In this document: one piece after another, positions 15,001 to 23,366 of the stretch
Layout: each line of letters starts with the position of its first letter
Position numbering within the stretch: the first letter of the stretch is position 1
Source: Mesostigma viride
Lineage: Eukaryota; Streptophyta; Mesostigmatophyceae; Mesostigmatales; Mesostigmataceae
Direction of reading: 5' to 3'
DNA: 64,000 bases
NCBI GenBank assembly: GCA_009746045.1
Contig: RPFO01002048.1
Coordinates: 1 to 64,000, forward strand
Notes under the pieces: generated by a model
What the model was told of the DNA's origin: nothing
What the model saw: only the letters and a program-made list of their open reading frames with translations
Database searches by the model: none
Made by a program: the position numbers and the translations under genes

Positions 15001-16058
15001 TTCCTGTGTTCCCTTTTCACTTCCTGTGTTCCCCTTTCACTTCCTGTGTTCCCCTTTCACTTCCTGTGTTCCCTTTCACTTCCTGTGTTCCCTTTCACTT
15101 CCTGTGTTCCCCTTTCACTTCCTGTGTTCCCCTTTCACTTCCTGTGTTCCCCTTTCACTTCCTGTGTTCCCCTTTCACTTCCTGTGTTCCCCTTTCACTT
15201 CCTGTGTTCCCCTTTCACTTCCTGTGTTCCCTTTTCACTTCCTGTGTTCCCCTTTCACTTCCTGTGTTCCCCTTTCACTTCCTGTGTTCCCCTTTCACTT
15301 CCTGTGTTCCCCTTTCACTTCCTGTGTTCCCCTTTCACTTCCTGTGTTCCCCTTTTCACTTCCTGTGTTCCCCTTTCACTTCCTGTGTTCCCCTTTCACT
15401 TCCTGTGTTCCCCTTTCACTTCCTGTGTTCCCCTTTCACTTCCTGTGTTCCCCTTTCACTTCCTGTGTTCCCCTTTCACTTCCTGTGTTCCCCTTTCACT
15501 TCCTGTGTTCCCCTTTCACTTCCTGTGTTCCCCTTTCACTTCCTGTGTTCCCCTTTCACTTCCTGTGTTCCCCTTTCACTTCCTGTGTTCCCCTTTCACT
15601 TCCTGTGTTCCCCTTTCACTTCCTGTGTTCCCCTTTCACTTCCTGTGTTCCCTTTCACTTCCTGTGTTCCCCTTTCACTTCCTGTGTTCCCCTTTCACTT
15701 CCTGTGTTCCCTTTCACTTCCTGTGTTCCCCTTTCACTTCCTGTGTTCCCTTTCACTTCCTGTGTTCCCCTTTCACTTCCTGTGTTCCCCTTTCACTTCC
15801 TGTGTTCCCCTCTCACTTCCTGTGTTCCCTTTTCACTTCCTGTGTTCCCTTTCACTTCCTGTGTTCCCTTTTCACTTCCTGTGTTCCCCTTTCACTTCCT
15901 GTGTTCCCCTTTTCACTTCATGTGTTCCCCTTTCACTTCCTGTGTTCCCCTTTTCACTTCCTGTGTTCCCATTTCACTTCCTGTGTTTCCCTTTCCACAT
16001 CCTGTGTTCCCTTTTTCAATGCCTCATGCCTGTGCTCCTCTTTTCACTTCCTGTGTTC
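1..16058. repeat. Giant 19-21 bp minisatellite array
   Basis: A single head-to-tail array fills the first 16 kb and is cut by the left window edge. The common 20 bp unit is CCCCTTTCACTTCCTGTGTT. Units differ almost only in the length of the C run (3 or 4) and T run (3 or 4), giving 19, 20 and 21 bp forms. Rare defects occur near 663 and 1743, each a lost base in CTTCCTG. Array length over unit size gives roughly 820 units (estimate). The + strand is about four-fifths pyrimidine. No + frame of the unit contains a stop, so three overlapping ORFs of about 5,360 codons appear; the - strand has a TGA in every unit. The last ~160 bp are degenerate, as expected at a tandem-array edge. It is non-coding satellite-like DNA unless transcripts prove otherwise. 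Confidence 0.97.
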
Positions 16059-16725
16059 CCCCTTTCTTGTCATTTGCCGCTCTGTTCGCACTTCTCAGGG
16101 GTTGAGGGGATTGCTGCTTGTGGCGCCAGCTAGCTAGTTTGGGTCCCACGGGAAAGTAGGGGAGGAAAGGTGAAAGGGGAGGAGGGGGAAGTGGGGAGGT
16201 TGGAGAAGGGAGGGGTGTTATGGGACTGTTCCCCCATTTCCATCATCAGCGATGCCTCGTCCTTGCGCAGCAATGGTGCCCCCATCCCTTTTGTGCAACA
16301 AAGTTGTCCCCATCATCGTGCGGCATGCACATGGGGCAGCACACACGCTCCGCGCGGGGGGCCGGGCCCACATTCTTTTTGCCTTGTGAGCTGAGAGGGG
16401 GCGCGGGGCCCGCATGGGTAGCATCCTGTAGAGTGCCACTTGCTGGGGATGGCATCCCTGCCATGGATCAGGCCCGTTGGCAGAGCGGATGCCTCAGTAC
16501 CGGGCAAGCAGGGGCCAAGCAGGGTCAACGTGGGGCGAGAAGTGGGGCAGTTGTGGTCACATGCGGATGCGGAATTATTGACGCATTTCGCTCAAATTGT
16601 GTGTTTCTACACGCTTGCTGGAGGGTGGGCTGACTGTGGGTCATCTGGCGTGGCTGGGTGGGCTGGGGTGCTGCCTCTGTGCGCGTCTGCCAGTAGATGC
16701 TCCCAGGGACGCCAGCGATGCCTGC
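16059..16725. other. Unique flank of the minisatellite with a polypurine tract
   Basis: No supported gene. Immediately after the array, roughly 16153-16216 is almost entirely purine on the + strand (G/A runs such as GGGGAGGAGGGGGAAG), the opposite strand bias to the minisatellite. The rest is GC-rich sequence with short spurious ORFs. Confidence 0.6.
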
Positions 16726-18141
16726 ATGGCGGACCGCGACGGCAGTGACGGCGACCAGGCCGAGCCCATGGACACGGAAGGCTTTAGCGACGGCTGCGAC
16801 AACGCTGGTGGCGGCAGGGAGGGCAGGGAGGGTGTCGCTGCTGCGCACGGCACAAAGGTTCGTCCCCGAAACAAAGGCAGAGGTGCCGGCAGGAGCCCTG
16901 GATTGGCAGCGGATGATGTGGAGGCTGGCAGCAGTAAGAAGGTCCGATGGGGCGCAGTGAGTCAGCGGGGCGGCGATGACAGCGTTTATGGGGAGACGAA
17001 CTGTAGCAGTCAACAAGCCAGTCCACACGCGGAATCAGTACAGGGAAATGGGCGACGCGCGGCCACGGGTGGTGGTGGCGGCGGCGGCGGCGGTGGTGGT
17101 GGTGGTGGTGGTGGTGGTGGTGGTGGTGGTGGTGGTGGTGGTGGTGGTGGTGGTGGTGGTGGTGGTGGTGGTGGTGGTGGTGGTGGTGGTGGTGGTGGTG
17201 GTGGTGGTGGTGGTGGTGGTGGTGGTGGTGGTGGTGGTGGTGGTGGTGGTGGCGGCGGCGGCGGCGGTGGCGGTGGGGCCCCGGGGATGAGGCAGCACCA
17301 CACACCTTCAGGGACCCACAGAGCGCCTGGTGGGGAACGTCCGCCATCATCAGGTGGGGGGGAAGCCCACAAATATTCAAAGGACTCCACCATAGCCCAA
17401 AGGGCACACCATAGCCCCAGGGACACTCGGCACGAGGCTCCCAGCGCGCCGTCGGGCGGCAATGCTTGGTACCAGGGCACTGCATCCCCGGGCCATGGGA
17501 GGTCTTTTGACCGAAACATGTTTGACCGCAACACCTCCCGTCAGGGATATGCGGGGTGGCACCGAAATGATGCACCGTATTCAGCGCCGTATCAGGACGG
17601 CACCCATGTGGCGGTTAGTGGCCGGCAAACTTCCCACCGGCACCACGAGTCATGGCCAGCCAGCGCGCCTTATGCTGGTGGTCGGCACAATGATGGGCAT
17701 TACCCTGGCCCGCACCACCGGGGGTGCCCAGAGCCACAGGCGCACCCAGAGCAGATGACTTGGCAGCAGCGGGACCAGTTTGCGCCGCGGCAGCCGGCGT
17801 CTCGTGCGTACCCAGGCAGGGTGACGTGGCAGCAGCAGCAGCAGTTTCTGGCGCCGCAGCCGGTGCCATATTCGATGGATGCCATGCACACCCCTGCAGG
17901 GTTTGGTACGCAGTTCTCTACCTCATGGGGTAGTGCTGCACCCAGCTCCCTGGCAGGGGCCCGGTGGCAAGATGCGCCTACCTTTGCGGATGCAGGTGCT
18001 GGGTCCTATGTTACGTTTCACCCTGGTGCATCATCTCAGGGAGGCTATCAGCAGCCACGATGGCAGCAGCAGGGATATAGTACCAGAAGCCCGTCGGGTG
18101 GGAACGACACTCATTATAGGCAACGTGAGCAATGGCGGTGA
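16726..18141 (+). CDS. Hypothetical low-complexity protein with polyglycine tract
   Basis: Reads 471 codons from an ATG (MADRDGSDG...) to TGA. An in-frame extension upstream to 16597 starts at a non-ATG codon and is not preferred. Residues 1-115 are acidic and basic low-complexity sequence. About 70 consecutive glycines follow, encoded mostly by 53 perfect GGT codons. The C-terminal half is rich in Gly, His, Gln, Trp, Tyr and Ser, with a partly duplicated motif (TWQQ...QFAPRQP and TWQQQQQFLAPQP). No catalytic or zinc-finger motif is visible. The setting (satellite on one side, LINE debris on the other) and the style suggest a gag/ORF1-like retroelement protein or an RNA-binding-type disordered protein. 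The function is not recognised. A host gene is possible but unproven. Confidence 0.45.
   Translation: MADRDGSDGDQAEPMDTEGFSDGCDNAGGGREGREGVAAAHGTKVRPRNKGRGAGRSPGLAADDVEAGSSKKVRWGAVSQRGGDDSVYGETNCSSQQASPHAESVQGNGRRAATGGGGGGGGGGGGGGGGGGGGGGGGGGGGGGGGGGGGGGGGGGGGGGGGGGGGGGGGGGGGGGGGGGGGGGAPGMRQHHTPSGTHRAPGGERPPSSGGGEAHKYSKDSTIAQRAHHSPRDTRHEAPSAPSGGNAWYQGTASPGHGRSFDRNMFDRNTSRQGYAGWHRNDAPYSAPYQDGTHVAVSGRQTSHRHHESWPASAPYAGGRHNDGHYPGPHHRGCPEPQAHPEQMTWQQRDQFAPRQPASRAYPGRVTWQQQQQFLAPQPVPYSMDAMHTPAGFGTQFSTSWGSAAPSSLAGARWQDAPTFADAGAGSYVTFHPGASSQGGYQQPRWQQQGYSTRSPSGGNDTHYRQREQWR
17069..17275 (+). repeat. (GGT)n / GGC trinucleotide tract
   Basis: Fifty-three perfect GGT units at 17092-17250 are flanked by short GGC runs on both sides. 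The tract encodes polyglycine in the frame of the surrounding ORF, and polyvaline and polytryptophan in the others, so ORFs in those frames are artefacts. Confidence 0.97.
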
Positions 18142-18716
18142 TCTTGGTGTGGGGAGGAGGTGACCCGTGGTTGCGATGGTGTGTTTGCCAACGTGGGTTA
18201 ATACTAGCGCTATAGGCACCTTTTACGTTCCGGAAAACATTACGGCAATACATTCAAATACTACAGGTAGTATAAGCAAAATTTGTGAAGCGCTACAAGC
18301 GCATACCTGTGGGAATGCCAAGGTGACTGATGGTATACATAGCCTGTGTGCACAGTTTCATAACCTACCTAGTGGTCATAGGTTACGGTAGACATACCCT
18401 GCGCTTCGGTGTGCGAACCGGATCTTCCGTTCAGATTCAGCCGTGGTCAGCCCGTTTCACGTTCAATACCTTTGGTATCGAGTGGACAGGTGTGTAGTAC
18501 TCCTACGCACCACTAGCTCACGTAGTATATCTAGCCCAATTTCTGAGTTACTGGCACCAACTCTCCTTTTCGAGAAAGAACTTTTTCGCAGCTGGGCTGT
18601 TGCTTGGGATTCATTCATTCATTCACGCGCCTCCGTTGGGAGATTCACGGGGTACCGACTTTTTGAGTAGGTACCTTTCATCCCTGTTTGATTCACAGCA
18701 AGAGGGGCACACAGTA
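18142..18716. other. Non-coding debris with a reversed LINE-type 3' hairpin
   Basis: No gene supported. At 18631-18642 lies CTCCGTTGGGAG, the reverse complement of the hairpin core CTCCCAACGGAG found at the 3' end of LINE B (32744-32755). It abuts a short (ATTC)n run near 18609-18624. This reads as the 3' tail of a heavily truncated - strand LINE-related insertion. Confidence 0.5.
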
Positions 18717-18914
18717 ATGGTGGCAGACAGTAATGAAGGACACTGCCCCCCAGTCGGTGGTGGCTCCGCGTGTGACCAAGTTTGGCAGGCATAGCGATTC
18801 GGCCGTGGTGCCCGCAACCCTGTAACTAGGAACTAGATAGCTCCTCCATCCCATCAGTCTTCCAATTTCCTTGAGGACTTGTGATAACATGACGCAGTTT
18901 CGTGTAAATTAATT
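18717..18914 (+). mobile_element. 5'-truncated LINE A-family 3' end
   Basis: This matches, in the opposite orientation, the last codons of LINE A ORF2 and its 3' UTR (26676-26900). Shared landmarks include GCTCCGCGTGTGACCAAGT, GCATAGCGATTCGG, CCTGTAACTAGGA and a terminal GAGGACTT...GACGCAGT...TTAATT. Several substitutions and the loss of the perfect terminal hairpin indicate an old copy. Only about 200 bp is present, which is typical of 5' truncation during target-primed reverse transcription. Confidence 0.75.
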
Positions 18915-19028
18915 CAGAGGGGCACGGGAACCCCCTTTCTCTCGTTGCCTTTGAAAGGCAGGCCACAGGTTCAACTAAACTGCTCACCGGGAGAATAGTC
19001 TTGCGTGTCATGCGCTTAGACATTAGTT

Positions 19029-19124
19029 AATAGACACGTGACTGCGTCACATGAGCATAAGTCCTTAGTGGGAGGGGAACATGGGGTGGATGATGTAATG
19101 TTGGAGGGGAAGATGGAGTGGATT
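19029..19124 (-). mobile_element. LINE A 3' UTR fragment
   Basis: Nearly identical to the LINE A 3' tail at 26676-26735: AGACACGTGACTGCGTCAC, then GAGCATAAGTCCT(T/C)AGTGG and GGGAGGGGAACATGGG. It is followed directly by a second (TTAA)n tail at about 19124-19142, so two tailed insertions are stacked. Confidence 0.75.
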
Positions 19125-20396
19125 AATTAATTAATTAATTAATAACAAACAGGTACGGCGACAGGACGCAACCCTGCCAGAGGCTGGTCTGCAGTGGACA
19201 TGGCGGGGTAAGGCCGTGTTTTGTGCGCACCGAAGTGGTCAGTACCTCATACAGCGTGCGGATGACGGTAATTAGGGGGGTGGGGACGCGAGCGCGAGCA
19301 AGGACAGCCCATAGAGCGGCCCAGAGGACAGAATCAAAAGCCTTGATGAAGTGGACGAAGATCAGGATGGCGGGGAACTCACCAGGTTGCAGGAGCGCGA
19401 TTTCCTCGATCGAAGAGGCGGCGCGCGATGTGAAGATGGCCATGAAGTTGTTGCGCGCCCAGGACGAGAGCCCATTTGACTCTCCCCAAGGTGACAGTCG
19501 AGAGCAGAACGAAGCTAGCGGTTGAGGATCATGCGCATGCATGAACAACTTGAGTGCGGCGCTCTGGATGCAGACTCCGCGGTAGTTGGCGGGGTCGTCA
19601 GGGGAACCTTTGTTTTTGTACAGCATAATACGGTAGCTATGCTGCCACTCAGGAAATTATCGGCGGCGCGCGTCCGCAAGCAGGATCCGGTTGCAGACAT
19701 CATTAGCAGGAACCTCGTGAGCGTCGTCAGCTTAATCACCAGGGCGGGGAGCTGGTCACTAAGGTCCAACGGCGGCGTAGAAGCAGAGTTGCTTGGCGGC
19801 GGTGCTCAGCTCAAGCTCGGTGAACGGCGCCGGTAGCTCGCTGGGGTTGGCCCGTTAGGTTTCGTCAGGCCGGGTACGTGTAGACTGTACTTCCTGCTCA
19901 GTGGCGGGCGGCGTGGGCGGCGCAGGGACCATCACCCGCAGGCGCCAGGCGCGCGGCCGCCCGGCCAGAGGGCCAAGCAGCGGAGGCGGCGGGGGGCCGC
20001 CGAGCAGCCGGGACTCTGAGGAATACCACTGGTCAAGCTGCTGCTGCGGTGAGCCCGGAAAGCGTCCGCGGCGCCGGCTGCGCGCCGCCAGCTGGCCGTG
20101 ACTTGGGCGTGACGCAGGCGGGTCCTGGCGTACTTGCCGTGCTGGTCCTTGACGGGAGGGCGAAGTACTCGCGGACATGGAGGTCCTCCTGCTCCTTGGT
20201 CGCCTAGCTGCCGGATGGCCGAGTGGTATTCGGCTTTGAGGCGTGCGTAGCGGGCGGGGTCGCGGTTGTCGCGCAGGGCTTGCCGGGCCTGGATGACGGC
20301 GGGGAGCCGGTGCAGGCTGGTGAAGCGGGGCGGGCGGCGGGGGGGCAGCAGGGTCCCTGCCGCGGGCAGCTTGCCAGTGAGGTGCCGAAGGGCTGC
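19125..20396 (-). pseudogene. LINE A ORF2 fragment (linker and RT N-terminal part)
   Basis: A - strand copy of the LINE A region 27796-28990. It encodes remnants of the reverse transcriptase fingers and palm: MLYKNKGSPDDPANYRG, FIKAFDSVLW, and WQGCVLSPYLF. It ends at the low-coordinate side in a (TTAA)n tract placed inside ORF2, so the YADD half of the RT and the normal 3' UTR are absent. Relative to the 28 kb copy it carries many small insertions, several of exactly 4 bp (for example at about 19409, 19537, 19656, 19760 and 20204), and almost no deletions. It is non-functional. Confidence 0.85.
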
Positions 20397-20514
20397 TTAG
20401 GCATGCATGGCAGCCACGGAGTACTACATATGCCGTGGTCTCATTACAAAAATAATTACACAGTTTATTAATAAACAAACAGACAAATATCGTCTGCATA
20501 TCATGCCCCCAGGT

Positions 20515-20983
20515 GGTGCACTCAGATCATCGCATCGTAACCGCACGCGATTCCCCTCGCACTTTCGTAAGCACGTGGCACCCCCTAGCTGATTTACGGA
20601 ATTCGCAGTTGCTTGAGAAATCTGACGAAGCTCTTGAGGACTTCCCTGAACAACTCGCCCACAAGCGCGCGGCGGAGGAGTTCGTCGACCGCGCTGGACA
20701 GTACCAGCCAGCCACGCCCTGCTGCCCGCTGCCGGCCCGGCATCCGCCCTCCGGCACCTCGATGGCAAGCTGCCTGTGGCCGGGCCCCTGCTGCCTCCCC
20801 GACGCCCCGGCGCCCCGCTTCACCAGCTAGCCTGCACCGGCTCTCCGCCGTCATCCAGCTGCCCAGCAAGCCCTGCGCGACAACCGCGACCCCGCCGGCC
20901 CACGGCTTAGACGCACGCCTCCAGGAGGAATATCACTCGGCCATCTGGCAGGCAACGAACGGGAGCAGGAGGACCTCCATGTC
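20515..20983 (+). pseudogene. LINE B ORF2 fragment: endonuclease C-terminus and linker
   Basis: Encodes VVHSDHRIVTAR, the terminal SDH motif of apurinic-type LINE endonucleases, and then a linker matching LINE A (LLEKSDEALEDFPE, AHKRAAEEFVD). Frameshifts and 4 bp TAGC/AGCT-type insertions (near 20587 and 20829) break the frame. It ends at ATGTC (20979-20983), one copy of the target duplication of the following insertion. The preceding segment 20397-20514 is AT-rich spacer separating it from the oppositely oriented LINE A fragment. Confidence 0.78.
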
Positions 20984-21317
20984 ACGTGCACCGCTAACAC
21001 ACGGCACACAACCAGCCATAGCCTCAGCTTAGCCCTTGTACAGCCATGCTACGTCCTGGCTAATAACGATCAGTTTACTTGCCCACGCTACTTGTTGCTG
21101 ATGATATGCTCACATGGGTCTTATATTGCACCCACAGCACTTGCCGGATCGTCTATGGCGTGTCCGATTGCCGCTGTGGCATGCCGGCCTCTGGCATGAA
21201 GGAGAAAGGGGGTCTCTGCTCTTTCTTCCTGTTGTGCACGCACATGCAGGGATTAAAAGCACTTCGGTGCTCCGTGACTCCCCAACAGGAGCACGAGTTT
21301 AATTAATTAATTAATTA
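20984..21317 (+). mobile_element. 334 bp SINE-like / short retroposon with (TTAA)n tail
   Basis: It is bracketed by ATGTC at 20979-20983 and 21318-21322, and removing it restores the LINE B reading ...CATGTCCGCGA..., as in LINE A. The 3' end has a stem-loop (GTGCTCC pairing with GGAGCAC around 21267-21294) whose loop side contains CTCCCCAACAGGAG. It ends in TTAATTAATTAATTAATTAA. There is no coding capacity and no convincing pol III A/B boxes were seen. It could be a SINE or a 5'-truncated LINE 3' end. The hairpin core resembles that of LINE B, so LINE B machinery is a plausible mobiliser. Confidence 0.75.
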
Positions 21318-21776
21318 ATGTCCGCGAATACTTCACCGCCGGCCACCTAGCTGCTGAGTGGCAGACGGCCATCCGCGTCATGCTGTACAAGAAGGGCTCT
21401 GCTGCTGACCCTGGTAACTATCGGGGTGTCTGCCTCCAGAGCGCCGCGCTGAAGGTCTTCATGCGCATGATGCTGCACAGGCTCCGCGCCGCGCTGGACC
21501 CACACCTGGGTGAGTCTCAGACGGGTTTCCGTCGTGGTCGTAACACTGGCATGGCTGTGTTTGTCGCGCGGCCGGTTGATGGAAGAGGTGCGTCGCCTTC
21601 CCCCTGACAGTTTGCCGCTGGTCTTCATTTTTGTTGACTATATCAAGGCCTTTGACACGGTCCTCTGGGAGGCTCTTTGGGCCATCCTAGCTCTGGATCG
21701 GGTGCCACCCGCGTTTATTGCTGCCATTCGTCGACTGTATGATCGAGCGCTCACAGGCAGTAGTGCGGACTTGTCA
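21318..21776 (+). pseudogene. LINE B reverse transcriptase, N-terminal half
   Basis: After VREYF the frame encodes MLYKKGSAADPGNYRGVCLQ, then MGFRRGRN-like and RLMEEVRRLPPDSLP. Motif A follows as FVDYIKAFDTVLWEAL, with the catalytic aspartate of LINE reverse transcriptases, and then RLYDRALTG. One frameshift lies near 21575. The copy stops at about 21776, where a ~3.5 kb insertion begins. Motif C is found only after that insertion. Confidence 0.85.
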
Positions 21777-23366
21777 CGGACGCGAGCTATGTCATCCGGG
21801 CGCCCACTACGCACAAGACCGGTGACGTGCGCAAGGAATTTGTTTTCTGCGCACTTTCGACAAAGGCTAGTGACCGGGGGGGGGACACTAGCACTTGCAG
21901 CATAAGAGCGGACGAAAGTGTACGTGCGCGCGCGCCGGGCCAGGCACAGCTGGGCGCGCAGCACTGACTTGAACGGACGGCAGCACAAGTGCGCAGCGTC
22001 GAGAGGATCATACGCGAGTTAGTGGACAGCTGGAGCTGGAGCTGGAGCTGGACTGCTGGACTGCTGGACTTCAACAGCGCCGAGGCTATTGACAGGCCAG
22101 GTGTCTTTGTGGTGTAGAATAGCGGGTCTTGAACGTTATGAGGACTGGACAGAAAATGGAAATGGACAATTTGCGGTGCGGAGCCAGATCGCTGGAATGA
22201 ATGCAAAATCGCTGGCAGCCCTACAAAGGGATTTCTTCTAGAAAGGAAAGATTAGAAGCAATATTTGCTGGGCCACTCACACGCAAGGTGTGAGCGTGCA
22301 GATTGTCTGAAGGATATTATGCTTCGACCTTGGTGGTCGTGACTAAATGCCGGACATTCCGCCAGGGACAGAAATGCCGGAGCCTCTAGGAGATGAGATC
22401 GGCAACAGGGTAGCAATTTAAATTTGTCGGGATGCCTTCCTGTTTTTGTTGGCACATGTGGTAGTAAGCCAGGACGGCAACTGGAATGCGATTTCTGTTT
22501 GCATGGTTCAGGCAGCAAGATAGTTTTGGCATTCCTGGCTGGACTGACAAGTGTGGCGTGTGTCATGCGTGTGGCATGACGAATGGTTTGGTTCATAGTC
22601 GAAGAGGACTCTCACGTAGCGTGTAGTCTCTTCGAGTCTCTCGTTAGTGGCCTTCGTGTTTCTCCCTTTCCTTGGGAGCAAGGCCGGTAGCATGTCATGG
22701 AGCGCTGCCTAACTGCGGGCTCGTGAGCATGGAGTGCATCGATATTGAGACTATCAACGTGTTGTAATTGTATTGATTTTCTCAATAAATTCCGCATGTG
22801 CGGCTTCATCATCAGACTGTGCAAAGTGTGTGTTGTGAAAACATTGTTCTATAGCAGGGGAGGCAAAAGCATCATCTTGCACCATCATCATTGTCGCAAT
22901 TAGATTAGTTGGAGCGTCTAGCTAACGCCCCAGCAAGGATAGTCAAACGCGGCACGTGACGGTACACAAGGGGATCAATAAGGTGGTCATCAGGCACGAG
23001 GGACAGTTCCCTGTCCTCGGCTGAGAACCCTCCTATCGTTACTCGAAGAGACTACCCGGTAGGCTGCTTCCTTCTGTTCGAAGCCAAGACGTTGGCTTTA
23101 GTGTTTATCAACCATCAGCAGTACAGGGAACGGCCTGGCTGACAGTTTGTAAAGGAAGTGTCTTGCGACAGATTTTAAGAAAATAGAACTAGTCAGAATT
23201 TGCTGGCTCTTGTCTTTTTCTGGCAGGCTAGTCGAGTCGTTATCCTTGACGCCTGTTATAAAGCCTTTGGTTGTTGCTTCTTCTCAGTGAAACCTAGGCT
23301 TGTTGGTTCTTGTTTTGCCCATCGGTCAGCTGGTGCATGCCAGTGCTGCGAGCGCAGACTCGAGCC
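21777..23366. other. Non-coding leader of the gag-bearing insertion
   Basis: No gene is supported in this 1.6 kb. It contains a (GGAGCT)n-like run near 22030-22055 (GCTGGAGCTGGAGCTGGAGC) and a (CTGCTGGA)n-like run next to it, then AT-richer sequence. It may include the LTR and untranslated leader of the following gag. Confidence 0.45.

Noticed and set aside
1-16058. CRISPR array or telomeric repeat
   Set aside because: There are no unique spacers between units, and the unit is not TTAGGG/TTTAGGG/TTTTAGGG-like.
1-16058. GGAA-GTGAAA composite sites (ETS/IRF type) on the - strand
   Set aside because: The match is real as a string, but those factors are animal proteins; no regulatory meaning in an alga is supported.
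5-16137. Three overlapping + strand ORFs of about 5,360 codons
   Set aside because: All are readings of the same stop-free minisatellite; no start context, domain or end other than the array boundary supports a protein.
16784-17575. Polyhistidine, polyproline, polyvaline and polythreonine ORFs over the GGT tract
   Set aside because: They are other-frame readings of one trinucleotide repeat; only the polyglycine frame has a long flanking ORF.
20984-21317. tRNA-derived SINE head with A and B boxes
   Set aside because: No GGTTCGANTCC-like B box or A box was found, so a tRNA origin is not claimed.
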